This document shows, piece after piece, positions 54,511 through 63,912 of a stretch of 64,000 nucleotides of DNA. This stretch comes from Terasakiella sp. SH-1. Its GTDB lineage: Bacteria; Pseudomonadota; Alphaproteobacteria; Rhodospirillales; Terasakiellaceae. The DNA is taken from positions 1,148,501 to 1,212,500 of the forward strand of contig NZ_CP038255.1 in assembly GCF_004564135.1 (NCBI RefSeq), read 5' to 3'. The notes beneath the pieces are model-generated. The model saw nothing but the letters and a program-made list of their open reading frames with translations. It did no database searches and was not told where the DNA came from. Position numbers and translations under genes: made by a program. How positions within the stretch are numbered: position 1 is the stretch's first letter; each line of letters starts with the position of its first letter.

Positions 54511-56124
54511 ATGTCTGTCCTTAAAAGTTCAATCAACACCCGGTCTGATGATTTCAAGACCAATGCCGAGGCCATGCAAAAGCAGGTCGACGAGCTTAAA
54601 GATGTCATCAAAACGGTAAAACAAGGCGGTGGTACGACAGCGAATGAGCGTCATATTCGCCGTGGTAAATTACTGGTACGTGAACGTATCCGTCGTCTGC
54701 TGGATGTGGGGTCACCGTTTCTGGAACTCTCACAGCTGGCTGGCTGGGAAATGTACCCAGAAGATGGTACCATTGCCGCAGGCGGGATCATCACCGGGAT
54801 TGGCCGTATTGAAGGTCAGGAATGTATGGTGGTTGCCAACGATCCGACCGTAAAGGGGGGCTCTTATTATCCCATCACGGTGAAAAAGCACTTACGTGCG
54901 CAAGAGATTGCCAAGAAAAACAATCTACCTTGTGTGTATCTGGTTGAATCCGGTGGGGCAAACCTGCCGCGCCAAGATGAAGTTTTCCCAGACCGTGACC
55001 ATTTTGGTCGCATCTTTTATAACCAAGCGACAATGTCGGGTCAGAATATTCCGCAGGTCGCGGTGGTTCATGGGTCTTGTACGGCAGGTGGGGCTTATGT
55101 ACCGGCCATGTCTGATGAGAGCATCATTGTTAAAGAACAGGGCACCATCTTCCTCGGTGGCCCACCGCTGGTAAAAGCAGCCACGGGTGAAGTGGTTTCT
55201 GCCGAAGACCTTGGTGGGGCAGATGTTCACTGTAAAACATCTGGCGTGGCTGATCACTACGCCCAAGATGATGGTCATGCGTTGGCCTTGGCGCGTCAGG
55301 TGGTGCGTAACCTCAACCGTGTGAAGAACCCGAATTTGGATATCCGCGAACCTGTTGATCCCCTTTATCCCGCAGAAGAACTCTATGGCATCATTCCGGC
55401 TGACCCGAAAAAGCCGTTTGATGTACGCGAAGTCATTGCCCGTATTGTGGATGGGTCACGCTTTGATGAATTTAAGGCGCTGTACGGCACAACATTGGTG
55501 ACAGGTTTTGCCCACCTTTATGGCTATCCAGTTGGGATTGTAGCGAACAACGGTATTTTGTTCTCAGAATCTGCGCAAAAAGGCGCTCACTTTATTGAGC
55601 TTTGCGCCCAACGTGGCATTCCGCTGCTCTATTTGCAAAATATCACGGGCTTTATGGTTGGTCGTAAGTATGAAGCCGAAGGCATCGCCAAACATGGTGC
55701 CAAGATGGTAACGGCAACGGCTTGTGCCAACGTTCCGAAAATCACCTGTGTAATTGCGGGTTCCTTCGGCGCGGGTAACTACGCCATGTGTGGTCGTGGT
55801 TATGATCCAAACTTCATGTTCATGTGGCCGAACTCCCGTATCTCTGTGATGGGTGGGGAACAAGCTGCGGGCGTACTTGCCACCATCAAACGTGATGGGA
55901 TGGAACGCAAAGGTGAAGAGTGGTCTGCCGAAGAAGAAGCCGCCTTTAAGCAGCCTATTTTGGAAAAATACGAAGAAGAAGGTCACCCGTTCTATGCCTC
56001 TGCCCGTTTGTGGGATGACGGTATTTTTGATCCGGTCAATACACGCATGATGCTGGGCCTCAGCCTGTCAGCGTCCCTTAATAAACAGATTGAGCCGACA
56101 AACTTCGGCGTCTTCCGTATGTAA
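54511..56124 (+). CDS. liuB: Methylcrotonyl-CoA carboxylase carboxyltransferase (beta) subunit
   Basis: The 537-residue protein has [38 protein letters not shown] and [18 protein letters not shown]. It also has [20 protein letters not shown] and [18 protein letters not shown], the pattern of MCC beta (rather than PCC beta). With the biotin subunit it carboxylates 3-methylcrotonyl-CoA to 3-methylglutaconyl-CoA. It stands in the usual liu order before the hydratase. Confidence 0.95.
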   Translation: MSVLKSSINTRSDDFKTNAEAMQKQVDELKDVIKTVKQGGGTTANERHIRRGKLLVRERIRRLLDVGSPFLELSQLAGWEMYPEDGTIAAGGIITGIGRIEGQECMVVANDPTVKGGSYYPITVKKHLRAQEIAKKNNLPCVYLVESGGANLPRQDEVFPDRDHFGRIFYNQATMSGQNIPQVAVVHGSCTAGGAYVPAMSDESIIVKEQGTIFLGGPPLVKAATGEVVSAEDLGGADVHCKTSGVADHYAQDDGHALALARQVVRNLNRVKNPNLDIREPVDPLYPAEELYGIIPADPKKPFDVREVIARIVDGSRFDEFKALYGTTLVTGFAHLYGYPVGIVANNGILFSESAQKGAHFIELCAQRGIPLLYLQNITGFMVGRKYEAEGIAKHGAKMVTATACANVPKITCVIAGSFGAGNYAMCGRGYDPNFMFMWPNSRISVMGGEQAAGVLATIKRDGMERKGEEWSAEEEAAFKQPILEKYEEEGHPFYASARLWDDGIFDPVNTRMMLGLSLSASLNKQIEPTNFGVFRM

Positions 56125-56133
56125 GGGGCGATC

Positions 56134-56922
56134 ATGACGGATACTTCAAAAATTGAGATTGATGCGCGCGGTGTGGCAACTTTGACCATGACCCGTGGCG
56201 ACATGCACAATGCCTTTGATGATGCGATGATCGCAGATTTAACGGCCAAGCTTAAAGAGCTGGAAGCTAACGAAGCGGTGCGTGTGGTTGTGCTGGCGGC
56301 AGAAGGCAAAAGCTTCAGTGCAGGTGCAGACCTGAACTGGATGAAGCGTATGGCTGGTTATTCTTATGAAGAAAATGTTGAGGATGCCATGGGCTTGGGC
56401 GGTTTGCTGGAAACGCTGAATTTCCTGAAAAAACCGACCATTGCGAAAGTTCAGGGCGCTGCCTTTGGCGGCGGTGTCGGTTTGGTCGCGGCCTGTGATA
56501 TGGCGGTGGGGACAGAAAAAGCCAGCTTCTGCCTGTCAGAAGTCAAGCTTGGCCTGATCCCGGCGGTGATTTCACCCTATGTGGTGAACGCCATGGGGCA
56601 ACGTGCCAGTCGTCGCTACATGCTGACAGCAGAACGGTTTAAGGCCGATGAAGCCTTGCGTTTTGGCTTGCTGCATGAGGTCGTCGGCGTTGATGAGCTG
56701 GACGGTGCGGTTGAAAGCCTGATCGAAGCCATGATGGGCAATGGCCCGGCCTCAGTTGCGGCCTGTAAAGACCTGATCTTTGCTGTTTATAACCGTCCGG
56801 TCGATGAGACAGTGATTAAAGATACGGCCAAGCGCATTGCCACACAGCGTGCGAGTGTTGAAGGAAAAGAGGGCCTGGGTGCCTTCCTTGAAAAAAGAAA
56901 ACCTGCTTGGGTGGGGGAATAA
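56134..56922 (+). CDS. liuC: 3-Methylglutaconyl-CoA hydratase
   Basis: The 262-residue crotonase-fold protein has MTRGDMHNAFDDAMI, the oxyanion loop AEGKSFSAGADLNWMKRMAG, AKVQGAAFGGGVGLVAACDMAV and FCLSEVKLGLIPAVISPYV. It hydrates methylglutaconyl-CoA to HMG-CoA. Nine nt separate it from liuB, and the biotin subunit starts 2 nt after its stop. Confidence 0.93.
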   Translation: MTDTSKIEIDARGVATLTMTRGDMHNAFDDAMIADLTAKLKELEANEAVRVVVLAAEGKSFSAGADLNWMKRMAGYSYEENVEDAMGLGGLLETLNFLKKPTIAKVQGAAFGGGVGLVAACDMAVGTEKASFCLSEVKLGLIPAVISPYVVNAMGQRASRRYMLTAERFKADEALRFGLLHEVVGVDELDGAVESLIEAMMGNGPASVAACKDLIFAVYNRPVDETVIKDTAKRIATQRASVEGKEGLGAFLEKRKPAWVGE

Positions 56923-56924
56923 GA

Positions 56925-58922
56925 ATGTTTACGAAAATCCTGATTGCCAACCGTGGTGAGATTGCTTGCCGTGTGATTAAAACTGCGCGCCGTATGGGTG
57001 TGAAAACGGTGGCTGTATATTCAGATGCCGATGCCGGGGCCATGCATGTGGCCATGGCGGATGAGGCTTATCATATTGGGGGCGCGGCTGCGGCTGAAAG
57101 TTACCTCTGTTACGACAAGATCATTGAAGTCTGCAAACAGTCTGGGGCGCAAGCCGTCCATCCAGGCTATGGCTTCCTGTCTGAAAACGCGGCCTTCTGC
57201 CGTGCCCTGGCTGAAAATGACATTACCTTTATTGGTCCGCCAGTTGGCGCAATTGAGGCTATGGGGTCCAAATCCGAAGCCAAAAAGATCATGGAAAAAG
57301 CCGATGTGCCATTGGTACCGGGCTATCACGGGGATGAACAGTCTATCGAGTTCATGAAGAATGAAGCCGATAAAATGGGCTATCCGGTGATCTTGAAAGC
57401 TGCTGCTGGTGGTGGCGGTAAGGGCATGCGCATTGTCTGGAAAGCCGAAGAGATTGAAGATGCTTATGAAGCAGCCAAGCGCGAAGCAATCAAGGGCTTT
57501 GGCGATGACCATATGCTGGTTGAAAAATATCTGACCAAGCCACGCCACGTGGAAATTCAGGTCTTTGCCGATCAACATGACAATGTGGTTTACCTGTTTG
57601 AACGCGATTGTTCCGTTCAGCGCCGCCACCAAAAAGTCTTTGAAGAAGCGCCTGCCCCCCTGATGCAGAACGACCTGCGTGCCCGTATGGGGAAAGCAGC
57701 CTGTAATGCCGCGCGTGCCATTGGCTATGAAGGCGCAGGCACGGTTGAATTCCTGTTGGATGAAGACGGGTCTTTCTATTTCATGGAAATGAACACCCGC
57801 TTGCAGGTGGAACACCCGGTGACAGAAATGATCACGGGCGAAGATCTGGTGGAATGGCAACTGCGTGTGGCTGCGGGTCAAACCTTGCCACAAAAACAGG
57901 ATGACCTGTCCATCAGCGGTCATGCCATTGAAGTGCGTGTTTATGCCGAAGACCCGGATAATGATTTCTTGCCGGCAACAGGGACATTGACCCACCTGCG
58001 TCCACCGCAAGAAAGCGCCCATGTTCGTGTGGATACAGGTGTGCGCGAAGGTGATGAAGTCTCCATTCATTATGATCCGATGATTTCAAAACTGATCGTT
58101 TGGGCTGATACACGTGAGGGCGCTTTGCGTCACCTGCGCAAAGCCTTGAACGAATATCAGGTGGTCGGTCTGACAACCAATATTGAGTTCCTTGCCACAC
58201 TGGCGGCCCATCCGGCTTTTGTGAATTTTGATGTGGATACGGGCTTTATTGCCAAACATGAAAATGACCTCTTCCCTAAACGTGAACATATCACCGATGA
58301 TGCTTTGGCATTGGCCTGTCTGGATGTGTTTATCACCCGTGATGAAGAAGCACAGGCACAGGCCGATTGGTCCGGTGACCCGTTCAGCCCATGGCATTCC
58401 ACAAGTGGTTTCCGCATGAATGATGATAACCATCATGAACTCTATTTCGTGGAAGGCGATGATATCATTACAGTGACATGCCACTACCGTGATGAAGGTT
58501 ATGTGATGGAACTGCCCGGTGGTGATGTTCTGGTGCGTGGTGAGCGTGATGACAATGGCGATCTGGCCGCTGACCTCGGCGGGCGTCGCATGAAGGCAAC
58601 TGTGGTGCGCCATGGGGATAATCTGGAAATCCTTGTTCATGGTCGTGCCCATGCGCTCAAACTGTTTGACCCGCTGGCCGCAGCCGAAGGTCAGGATGAG
58701 GTTTCCGGTTCCTTGACATCACCCATGCCGGGTAAGGTTGTTTCTGTTTTGGTGGAAAAAGATCAGGAAGTAAAAGAAGGCGATAGCCTGATGATCCTGG
58801 AAGCCATGAAAATGGAACATACGATCTTTGCCCCCATGGACGGTGTGGTGGCTGATATCTTCTTCAATGCTGGTGACCAGCTGGAAGAAGGTGTAGAGTT
58901 GCTGAAACTTCAGGGTGAATAA
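56925..58922 (+). CDS. liuD: Methylcrotonyl-CoA carboxylase biotin (alpha) subunit
   Basis: I start at ATG 56925 (665 residues, MFTKILIANRGEIACRV). A TTG at 56907 would overlap liuC. It has the biotin carboxylase domain with KAAAGGGGKGMRIV and EMNTRLQVEHPVTEMI, a linker, and the biotinyl domain with EAMKMEHTI, Lys629. It resembles pccA at 25486 but pairs with liuB here. GGGGGAATAAGA is the ribosome site. Confidence 0.94.
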   Translation: MFTKILIANRGEIACRVIKTARRMGVKTVAVYSDADAGAMHVAMADEAYHIGGAAAAESYLCYDKIIEVCKQSGAQAVHPGYGFLSENAAFCRALAENDITFIGPPVGAIEAMGSKSEAKKIMEKADVPLVPGYHGDEQSIEFMKNEADKMGYPVILKAAAGGGGKGMRIVWKAEEIEDAYEAAKREAIKGFGDDHMLVEKYLTKPRHVEIQVFADQHDNVVYLFERDCSVQRRHQKVFEEAPAPLMQNDLRARMGKAACNAARAIGYEGAGTVEFLLDEDGSFYFMEMNTRLQVEHPVTEMITGEDLVEWQLRVAAGQTLPQKQDDLSISGHAIEVRVYAEDPDNDFLPATGTLTHLRPPQESAHVRVDTGVREGDEVSIHYDPMISKLIVWADTREGALRHLRKALNEYQVVGLTTNIEFLATLAAHPAFVNFDVDTGFIAKHENDLFPKREHITDDALALACLDVFITRDEEAQAQADWSGDPFSPWHSTSGFRMNDDNHHELYFVEGDDIITVTCHYRDEGYVMELPGGDVLVRGERDDNGDLAADLGGRRMKATVVRHGDNLEILVHGRAHALKLFDPLAAAEGQDEVSGSLTSPMPGKVVSVLVEKDQEVKEGDSLMILEAMKMEHTIFAPMDGVVADIFFNAGDQLEEGVELLKLQGE

Positions 58923-59006
58923 GACGATAAAGTGGCCCTCGCAAAATGCGGGGGCCTTTATCCAACAGATTTTCGTATTGGCGAAGATGACGAAAGAATA
59001 AAGAAA

Positions 59007-59906
59007 ATGCCTTTTCCAAAAAAAGTAAAAATCGTCGAAGTCGGCCCCCGTGACGGGTTGCAAAATGAAAAGCAATTGGTCTCTGTCGATACCAAGGTTG
59101 AACTGGTTGATCGTTTGACCCAAGCGGGGCTGAGTGCCGTTGAAGCCGGAAGCTTTGTATCGCCCAAATGGGTGCCGCAAATGGCCGATAGTGACAAGGT
59201 GCTGGCACAAGTCAAAAAGGCCGATGGCGTGTCTTTCCCGGTTCTGACCCCCAATATGAAAGGGTTTGAGGCCGCGATGGAAGCTGGCGCTAAGGAAGTC
59301 GCGATTTTTGCCGCAGCCTCAGAAGGGTTTTCCCAAAAGAATATCAACTGTTCAATTGCAGAAAGTATTGAACGGTTTGAACCGATTATGGCGGCAGCAA
59401 AGGAACAGGATATCGCGGTGCGCGGTTATGTTTCCTGCGTGGTTGGCTGTCCTTATGATGGGGCGATTGCACCAGAAAAAGTTGCTGAAGTTTCTACGCG
59501 CCTTTATGACATGGGCTGTTATGAGATTTCATTGGGCGACACCATTGGGGTGGGGACCCCGGCCAAGGTTGCTGAAATGATTGCTGCGGTGTCGCAAACC
59601 GTGCCGATTGGCAAGCTGGCAGGTCACTTCCATGATACCTACGGTCAGGCCCTTGCCAATATCTATGCGGCACTGGAATTGGGTATTCATGTGTTTGATT
59701 CGTCTGTGGCGGGGCTGGGCGGCTGTCCTTATGCCAAGGGGGCCTCGGGCAATGTGGCAACAGAAGATGTTGTCTTCATGCTGAATGGATTGGGTATTGA
59801 AACTGGCGTGGATTTGGCTACATTGTGCGAGGCAGGTCGCTATATCAGCCAGTCGCTGGGCCGTGTTCCTGCCTCAAAAGTATCTTTGGCGTTGAGCGCA
59901 CAATAA
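59007..59906 (+). CDS. liuE: Hydroxymethylglutaryl-CoA lyase
   Basis: I start at ATG 59007 (299 residues, [21 protein letters not shown]). The longer frame to 58932 overlaps sequence without family match. GPRDGLQNE provides metal and catalytic residues. [22 protein letters not shown] contains the active-site cysteine, and GHFHDTYG the metal histidines. It cleaves HMG-CoA to acetyl-CoA and acetoacetate, the end of leucine degradation. Confidence 0.94.
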   Translation: MPFPKKVKIVEVGPRDGLQNEKQLVSVDTKVELVDRLTQAGLSAVEAGSFVSPKWVPQMADSDKVLAQVKKADGVSFPVLTPNMKGFEAAMEAGAKEVAIFAAASEGFSQKNINCSIAESIERFEPIMAAAKEQDIAVRGYVSCVVGCPYDGAIAPEKVAEVSTRLYDMGCYEISLGDTIGVGTPAKVAEMIAAVSQTVPIGKLAGHFHDTYGQALANIYAALELGIHVFDSSVAGLGGCPYAKGASGNVATEDVVFMLNGLGIETGVDLATLCEAGRYISQSLGRVPASKVSLALSAQ

Positions 59907-59912
59907 ACGGAC

Positions 59913-59948
59913 TTCATGTGCGCGTCTGATGAGGGGAGCGCACATGAA
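59913..59948 (+). promoter_or_regulatory. Hairpin sequestering the DUF445 start codon
   Basis: TTCATGTGCGC (59913-59923) and GCGCACATGAA (59938-59948) are perfect reverse complements, an 11-bp stem with a 14-nt loop. The right arm includes the ATG at 59944-59946 and the loop carries the GGGGA of the ribosome site. Unlike the nearby terminators it has no T-run. Confidence 0.7.
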
Positions 59949-60621
59949 CAAGTCTATCCTGACCAACCTGATTGCCTTTGGCGTTTGTGTTATTGGTTAT
60001 ACCATGCCTGAAAATGGCGAAATGATTTTCACGGTTGGCTTGTTTGCCTTGTCCGGCAGTCTAACCAACTGGTTGGCGATCCATATGCTGTTTGAAAAGG
60101 TACCTTTGCTTTATGGTTCTGGTGTGATCCCCAACCGTTTTGATGAATTCAAGGCGGGGATTAAAAAACTCATCATCGAAGAATTCTTCTCACACGAACA
60201 TATCGAACGTTTCTTTGAACAGAACAGTTCTGGGATCAGCAGCTCTATCGTTGAAAAAGTGGATTATGACCGCGTATTTAATGGGCTGACCGATGCGATT
60301 GCTTCATCGAGTCTGGGCGGAATGCTCTCCCTTGTTGGTGGGATTAAAGCGCTGGAACCGCTGCGTGATCCGGTGAATAAAAAGCTGGAAGAAATCGTCA
60401 CCGAACTCGCCAGTGGTGAAATGGGCGATGGCATGAGCCAGGACCTGACGACCACTCTGGTCAATAAGGTGGAAACCATTATTGATAATCGCTTGGATGA
60501 CCTGACCCCGCAAAATGTGAAAGATATTGTTCAAGATATGATCCGCCAGCACCTTGGTTGGCTGGTTGTTTGGGGTGGTGTTTTTGGTGGGGCCATTGGT
60601 CTGTTGGTGGGGCTGGTATGA
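59944..60621 (+). CDS. DUF445 family membrane protein
   Basis: The 225-residue protein (ATG 59944, GGGGAG upstream; in-frame ATG at 59929 possible) has two N-terminal helices and a soluble helical middle region. A C-terminal helix pair (LGWLVVWGGVFGGAIGLLVGL) follows. The segment GSLTNWLAIHMLFEKVPLLYGSGVIPNRFDEFK is the DUF445 hallmark. The function of this family is unknown. It overlaps the next gene by 4 nt. Confidence 0.85.
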   Translation: MNKSILTNLIAFGVCVIGYTMPENGEMIFTVGLFALSGSLTNWLAIHMLFEKVPLLYGSGVIPNRFDEFKAGIKKLIIEEFFSHEHIERFFEQNSSGISSSIVEKVDYDRVFNGLTDAIASSSLGGMLSLVGGIKALEPLRDPVNKKLEEIVTELASGEMGDGMSQDLTTTLVNKVETIIDNRLDDLTPQNVKDIVQDMIRQHLGWLVVWGGVFGGAIGLLVGLV

Positions 60622-61037
60622 CGGTTCACATTCGCAAATTGGCTGCCCGTGTTGAAGATATTGAAGAGCTGGAATCCATTCAGGCACGCAAGCTGCAAGA
60701 TTATGGCCGTCTCTTTACCTATACCCGTAATACGCCAAAACGGCAGGAGGAACTACTGGATGGTGGGTCGCTTTACTGGGTGATTAAGGGGCAGTTTCGT
60801 GTACGCCAAGAAATCATCGGCTTTGAAACCGATATGGATGAGGAAGGGCGTAAGTATTGCTTGATCACGCTTAAGCCCGAATTGATCCGCACGGAACTAA
60901 AAGCACAAAAAGCCTTTCAGGGCTGGCGCTATTTTCAGGACAGTGATGTACCAAAAGATTTGGATGGGACTGCTCAAGTGGGCGAAGACTTACCAGAAGA
61001 TATGCAGGCTGAACTGCGCGATTTGGGCCTGTTGTAG
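60618..61037 (+). CDS. DUF1489 family protein
   Basis: I start at the ATG at 60618 (139 residues, MTVHIRKLAARVEDIEEL), which overlaps the DUF445 stop. Motifs FTYTRNTPKRQEELLDGGSLYWVIKG and KPELIRTELKAQKAFQGWRYF fit DUF1489, a family seen almost only in alphaproteobacteria. It has no known activity. The length is typical of the family. Confidence 0.85.
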   Translation: MTVHIRKLAARVEDIEELESIQARKLQDYGRLFTYTRNTPKRQEELLDGGSLYWVIKGQFRVRQEIIGFETDMDEEGRKYCLITLKPELIRTELKAQKAFQGWRYFQDSDVPKDLDGTAQVGEDLPEDMQAELRDLGLL

Positions 61038-61038
61038 G

Positions 61039-61974
61039 TTATTTCTGATATTTATCCTGAACAGAATGGATGATTTCATCGGCAAAGGGTGCTGCGGCCT
61101 TAACAGATTTAAAGGTTGCCGAAATCGCTGCTGAGAGTTCAGGCAGCAGTTCCAAGTCTTTCTGCTTGGGCAGGGTACCGCTTTTCCATAGGGATTCTGC
61201 CACGGTTTCCAATGTGGCAACAAGACCGGACAGGTGATTGAAATCACTGTCTTCAAGGCGGTGTGCAATATCTTTGGACACATCCACCAGCCGGGCACAC
61301 TGGGTCATGCTTTCTTTATTGAACTGTTTGGCCTGATAGGCGGGGACAATGCGGTCAACCAGATAGGCAATCTGATAAGCTTGGCGTTCAATTTTTTGCG
61401 AATTGATATTCCAGAAAGCGTTTTCTACATCTTCACGAAATTTGCGTTCGTTAAAGATACCCGTGGCTTTATCTTTCAGGCTGTTGGGAACATCAATAGC
61501 GTCAATTTTCTGAGTGCCCGGACGATGCCCTGTGCGACGATCCGGGCCGATATAGTCAGTCGTCACCACAAAAGGTTTGCGCTTTTCTACGAGATACTGC
61601 ACCCGATCAAGTACTTTTTGAGCGACAATCGGCTTGATTTGTAGATCGTCCACTCCAGCCCGTGATGCCCGGCTGACCACATCCTGTGTGGGTTCATCAA
61701 TAAATAAAATGATGGAGGCAAAGGGATTAAAGCCACATTTTTTGTGGCGCAGTTCAACAATTGTCTCACAGACATCACCGCCGGGCAGGTCAACATCACA
61801 TAAAATCAGGTCAGGAGACTTGATTTTAACTTCATCAACCAGTTGTTCGTGCGTGCCCACATCCTTGATATCGCGAAAACCGGACTGATGCAGCATCCCT
61901 TTGAGCCCGGCGCGCAATTGCAGGTTCTGGTCTGCGATTAGAATATCGACGTCATCATATGAGTATTTTTTCAT
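61039..61974 (-). CDS. Response regulator with uncharacterised helical C-terminal domain
   Basis: The 311-residue protein has a receiver domain with Asp54 (LILCDVDLPGGD) and a Lys at LQIKPI. A linker with DYIGPDRRTGHRPG and an all-helical region (about 170-311) follow, without a recognised output domain. No DNA-binding or GGDEF motif is visible. It lies 20 nt after the transporter gene (on the minus strand) and convergent with DUF1489. Confidence 0.8.
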   Translation of the reverse strand: MKKYSYDDVDILIADQNLQLRAGLKGMLHQSGFRDIKDVGTHEQLVDEVKIKSPDLILCDVDLPGGDVCETIVELRHKKCGFNPFASIILFIDEPTQDVVSRASRAGVDDLQIKPIVAQKVLDRVQYLVEKRKPFVVTTDYIGPDRRTGHRPGTQKIDAIDVPNSLKDKATGIFNERKFREDVENAFWNINSQKIERQAYQIAYLVDRIVPAYQAKQFNKESMTQCARLVDVSKDIAHRLEDSDFNHLSGLVATLETVAESLWKSGTLPKQKDLELLPELSAAISATFKSVKAAAPFADEIIHSVQDKYQK

Positions 61975-61994
61975 TCTCTTAAGCTACTGTGATC

Positions 61995-62957
61995 CTAACC
62001 TTTTGAAAAGAGGATTTTATCAAAGAGGGGTTGAGGCAAACGTTTGACCAACTGACTGAGCAGAAACACAACGATAAAGGCAAACAGGAAGCGGGCAATT
62101 AAGATACCGCTCAGGTCCGCACCCAGGGCAAAGATCAGCAAGGTATCTTCCAAGGCACTGTGGAATAAACACATGAAGCTTAAGGAAAGGAAAATATCCT
62201 GTTTTGACATGTTGCCCTCTTTGGCTTCGCGCAGGATTAAGGCCCCGCCATATCCCAGACCCAGCACAACACCGATAAGTGTGACCGGAATAGCGTGATT
62301 GGAGATGCCGAGAAGGCTAAGCAGGGGGGAGAGTACTTTGGAAATCAAGTCATTGATTTTTAAATCTTCAAAGGCTTTTAAGACAATGACAAGGGCAAGG
62401 ATAATCCAGAAAATAGTGAAGAGGGAGATTGCGCTGTCAATAGCCCATTCCTGCCATGTCGCATTTGCTTCGGTAGCTGGGAGCCAATCAATATGGGCAG
62501 GCTCGCTCAGCATGTTGAAAGAGCTGTAAAAGACATTCAGGATCGCGCCTAATGCCATAGCCCCTGCGACACGCAAAGCCGTTGTTGCGGTGAAGCTTGG
62601 CCCGGCTTTTTGCACGATGCGTTGTTCAATCGGCAGGCTGTGGGCAATCAGGATCATGGTGCCCAGTACGGTGACTTGGGCGATGGTCATGGGGGCTTCG
62701 GGCAGCAGGGTGACAAGGGCCACCATGGCGGCATAGATATTGACCAGCATGGCGGTTGTCCAGATGATCCCGGCTTCTGGTGGCAGGCCAACGAGGTCCA
62801 TGAAGGGGGTGAAGATTTGGGCGATAACTTCAATCATGCCAAATTCCACGCCAAGGCGAACAAGGATCATAATCGGGACCATGACTTTGAGAAGTTCCCA
62901 GTAAAGGGTAACACTGTCGCAAACAGGCTTTTTAAACCAGTTGATAATCGGGAGCAT
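61995..62957 (-). CDS. Gate-domain (nucleoside recognition) membrane protein
   Basis: The 320-residue protein has about eight helices in two homologous halves, each with a Gate-type core (EFGMIEVIAQIFTPFMDLVGLP; LSPLLSLLGISNHAIPVTLIGVVLG). The family includes spore-maturation and nucleoside-recognition transporters. The substrate is unknown. It is divergent from the Lrp gene, which might control it. Confidence 0.8.
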   Translation of the reverse strand: MLPIINWFKKPVCDSVTLYWELLKVMVPIMILVRLGVEFGMIEVIAQIFTPFMDLVGLPPEAGIIWTTAMLVNIYAAMVALVTLLPEAPMTIAQVTVLGTMILIAHSLPIEQRIVQKAGPSFTATTALRVAGAMALGAILNVFYSSFNMLSEPAHIDWLPATEANATWQEWAIDSAISLFTIFWIILALVIVLKAFEDLKINDLISKVLSPLLSLLGISNHAIPVTLIGVVLGLGYGGALILREAKEGNMSKQDIFLSLSFMCLFHSALEDTLLIFALGADLSGILIARFLFAFIVVFLLSQLVKRLPQPLFDKILFSKG

Positions 62958-63040
62958 GATCTGTGGTCCTCATTCCAATTGAAGATGAAGGGACCATAAA
63001 TGAAAGTGCAAAGAATTTGTGGTCAAATATTGTTGGTTTG

Positions 63041-63055
63041 TGCAATATTATTGCA
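63041..63055. promoter_or_regulatory. Palindrome abutting the Lrp start codon
   Basis: TGCAATATTATTGCA has perfect 7-bp arms around one T. Its last base is the first of the ATG at 63055. An upstream AATATTG (63027-63033) may add a half site. It is the best candidate for the autoregulatory operator of the Lrp protein and could also affect the divergent transporter gene. Confidence 0.6.
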
Positions 63056-63486
63056 TGGATAAGATTGATCAGAACATTCTCGGCTGCCTTCAACAAGATG
63101 CAGACATTACAAATGCAGCTTTGGCAGAAAAGGTAAACCTGTCCCCCAGCAGCTGTTTGCGCCGGGTTCAGCGTTTGAAAAAAGATGGGGTCATTCAGAA
63201 AACGGTTGCCATTATTGATGACAAAATATTGGGCAAAAATCTGAAAGCAATTGTCGAGGTTGATCTGGATCGCCATGGCGCACAAGCTCAGGCCGCTTTT
63301 CGTGACTCTATTAAAAAAGAAAGTGCCGTGGTTCAAGCCTATAGCATTACAGGGGAAAGTGATGTGCTGTTGGTGATGCATTTGGCGGACATGGAAGAAT
63401 ATCAGCAGGTCTGTGACAAGCTGTTTAACCATGATCCGAATGTCATGCGGTTTCGCACCTCTTTTGCAATGGAGGTGCTTAAGTAA
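63055..63486 (+). CDS. Lrp/AsnC family transcriptional regulator
   Basis: I start at ATG 63055 (143 residues, MDKIDQNILGCLQQDADITNAALAEKVNLSPSS). Upstream in-frame starts lack support. The N-terminal helix-turn-helix (SSCLRRVQRLKKDGVI) is followed by the RAM ligand domain (VVQAYSITGESDVLLVMHLADM). It may regulate the divergent Gate-domain gene. The ligand is likely an amino acid, but this is not shown. There is no strong ribosome site. Confidence 0.88.
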   Translation: MDKIDQNILGCLQQDADITNAALAEKVNLSPSSCLRRVQRLKKDGVIQKTVAIIDDKILGKNLKAIVEVDLDRHGAQAQAAFRDSIKKESAVVQAYSITGESDVLLVMHLADMEEYQQVCDKLFNHDPNVMRFRTSFAMEVLK

Positions 63487-63489
63487 CTT

Positions 63490-63813
63490 TTATTCAGCGT
63501 GACCACACACGCCATAAATCGCCAGATTATAGAGGAAATCATTCAGGCGATCCTGATCGTCAAAAAAACGCAGGCCACAACTTTGCCCGCTGGACCAGAT
63601 GACGGTTGCGTCCAGTTCATTCAGGAAGGGCAGGTCAATTTGTACTTCACTATCTTTATCCAAAGTGGAGGCTGCAAGAGTGATCTTTGCGCCCCCTTTA
63701 GAAATATCCAGAACTTGCGCAGGGTGAGAGGTATTCTCACACAAAAGGTTTGCCATCACATTGATCGCATGCCTTTTACTTTGGCGGTGGTCCATATTAA
63801 TGGTGTGTCCCAT
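63490..63813 (-). CDS. PilZ-domain protein, stand-alone
   Basis: The 107 residues contain the PilZ c-di-GMP motif RQSKRHAINV with the RxxxR pattern, and DISKGGAKI, the (D/N)xSxxG pattern. No other domain is present. It is a plausible c-di-GMP receptor for the HD-GYP enzyme at 16241. AGGAGG is the ribosome site. Confidence 0.9.
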   Translation of the reverse strand: MGHTINMDHRQSKRHAINVMANLLCENTSHPAQVLDISKGGAKITLAASTLDKDSEVQIDLPFLNELDATVIWSSGQSCGLRFFDDQDRLNDFLYNLAIYGVCGHAE

Positions 63814-63912
63814 ATGCTCCTCCTGCTCTCTGTATTTAATTTACATAAAATTTAAACTAAATTAAGAAAAACAGCAACGCTAAATTCCCTTCTGGTTGAT
63901 GTGTTTTCTGAT

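Noticed and set aside
58932-59006. N-terminal extension of HMG-CoA lyase
   Set aside because: The extra residues do not match the family, and the ATG at 59007 gives the standard start.
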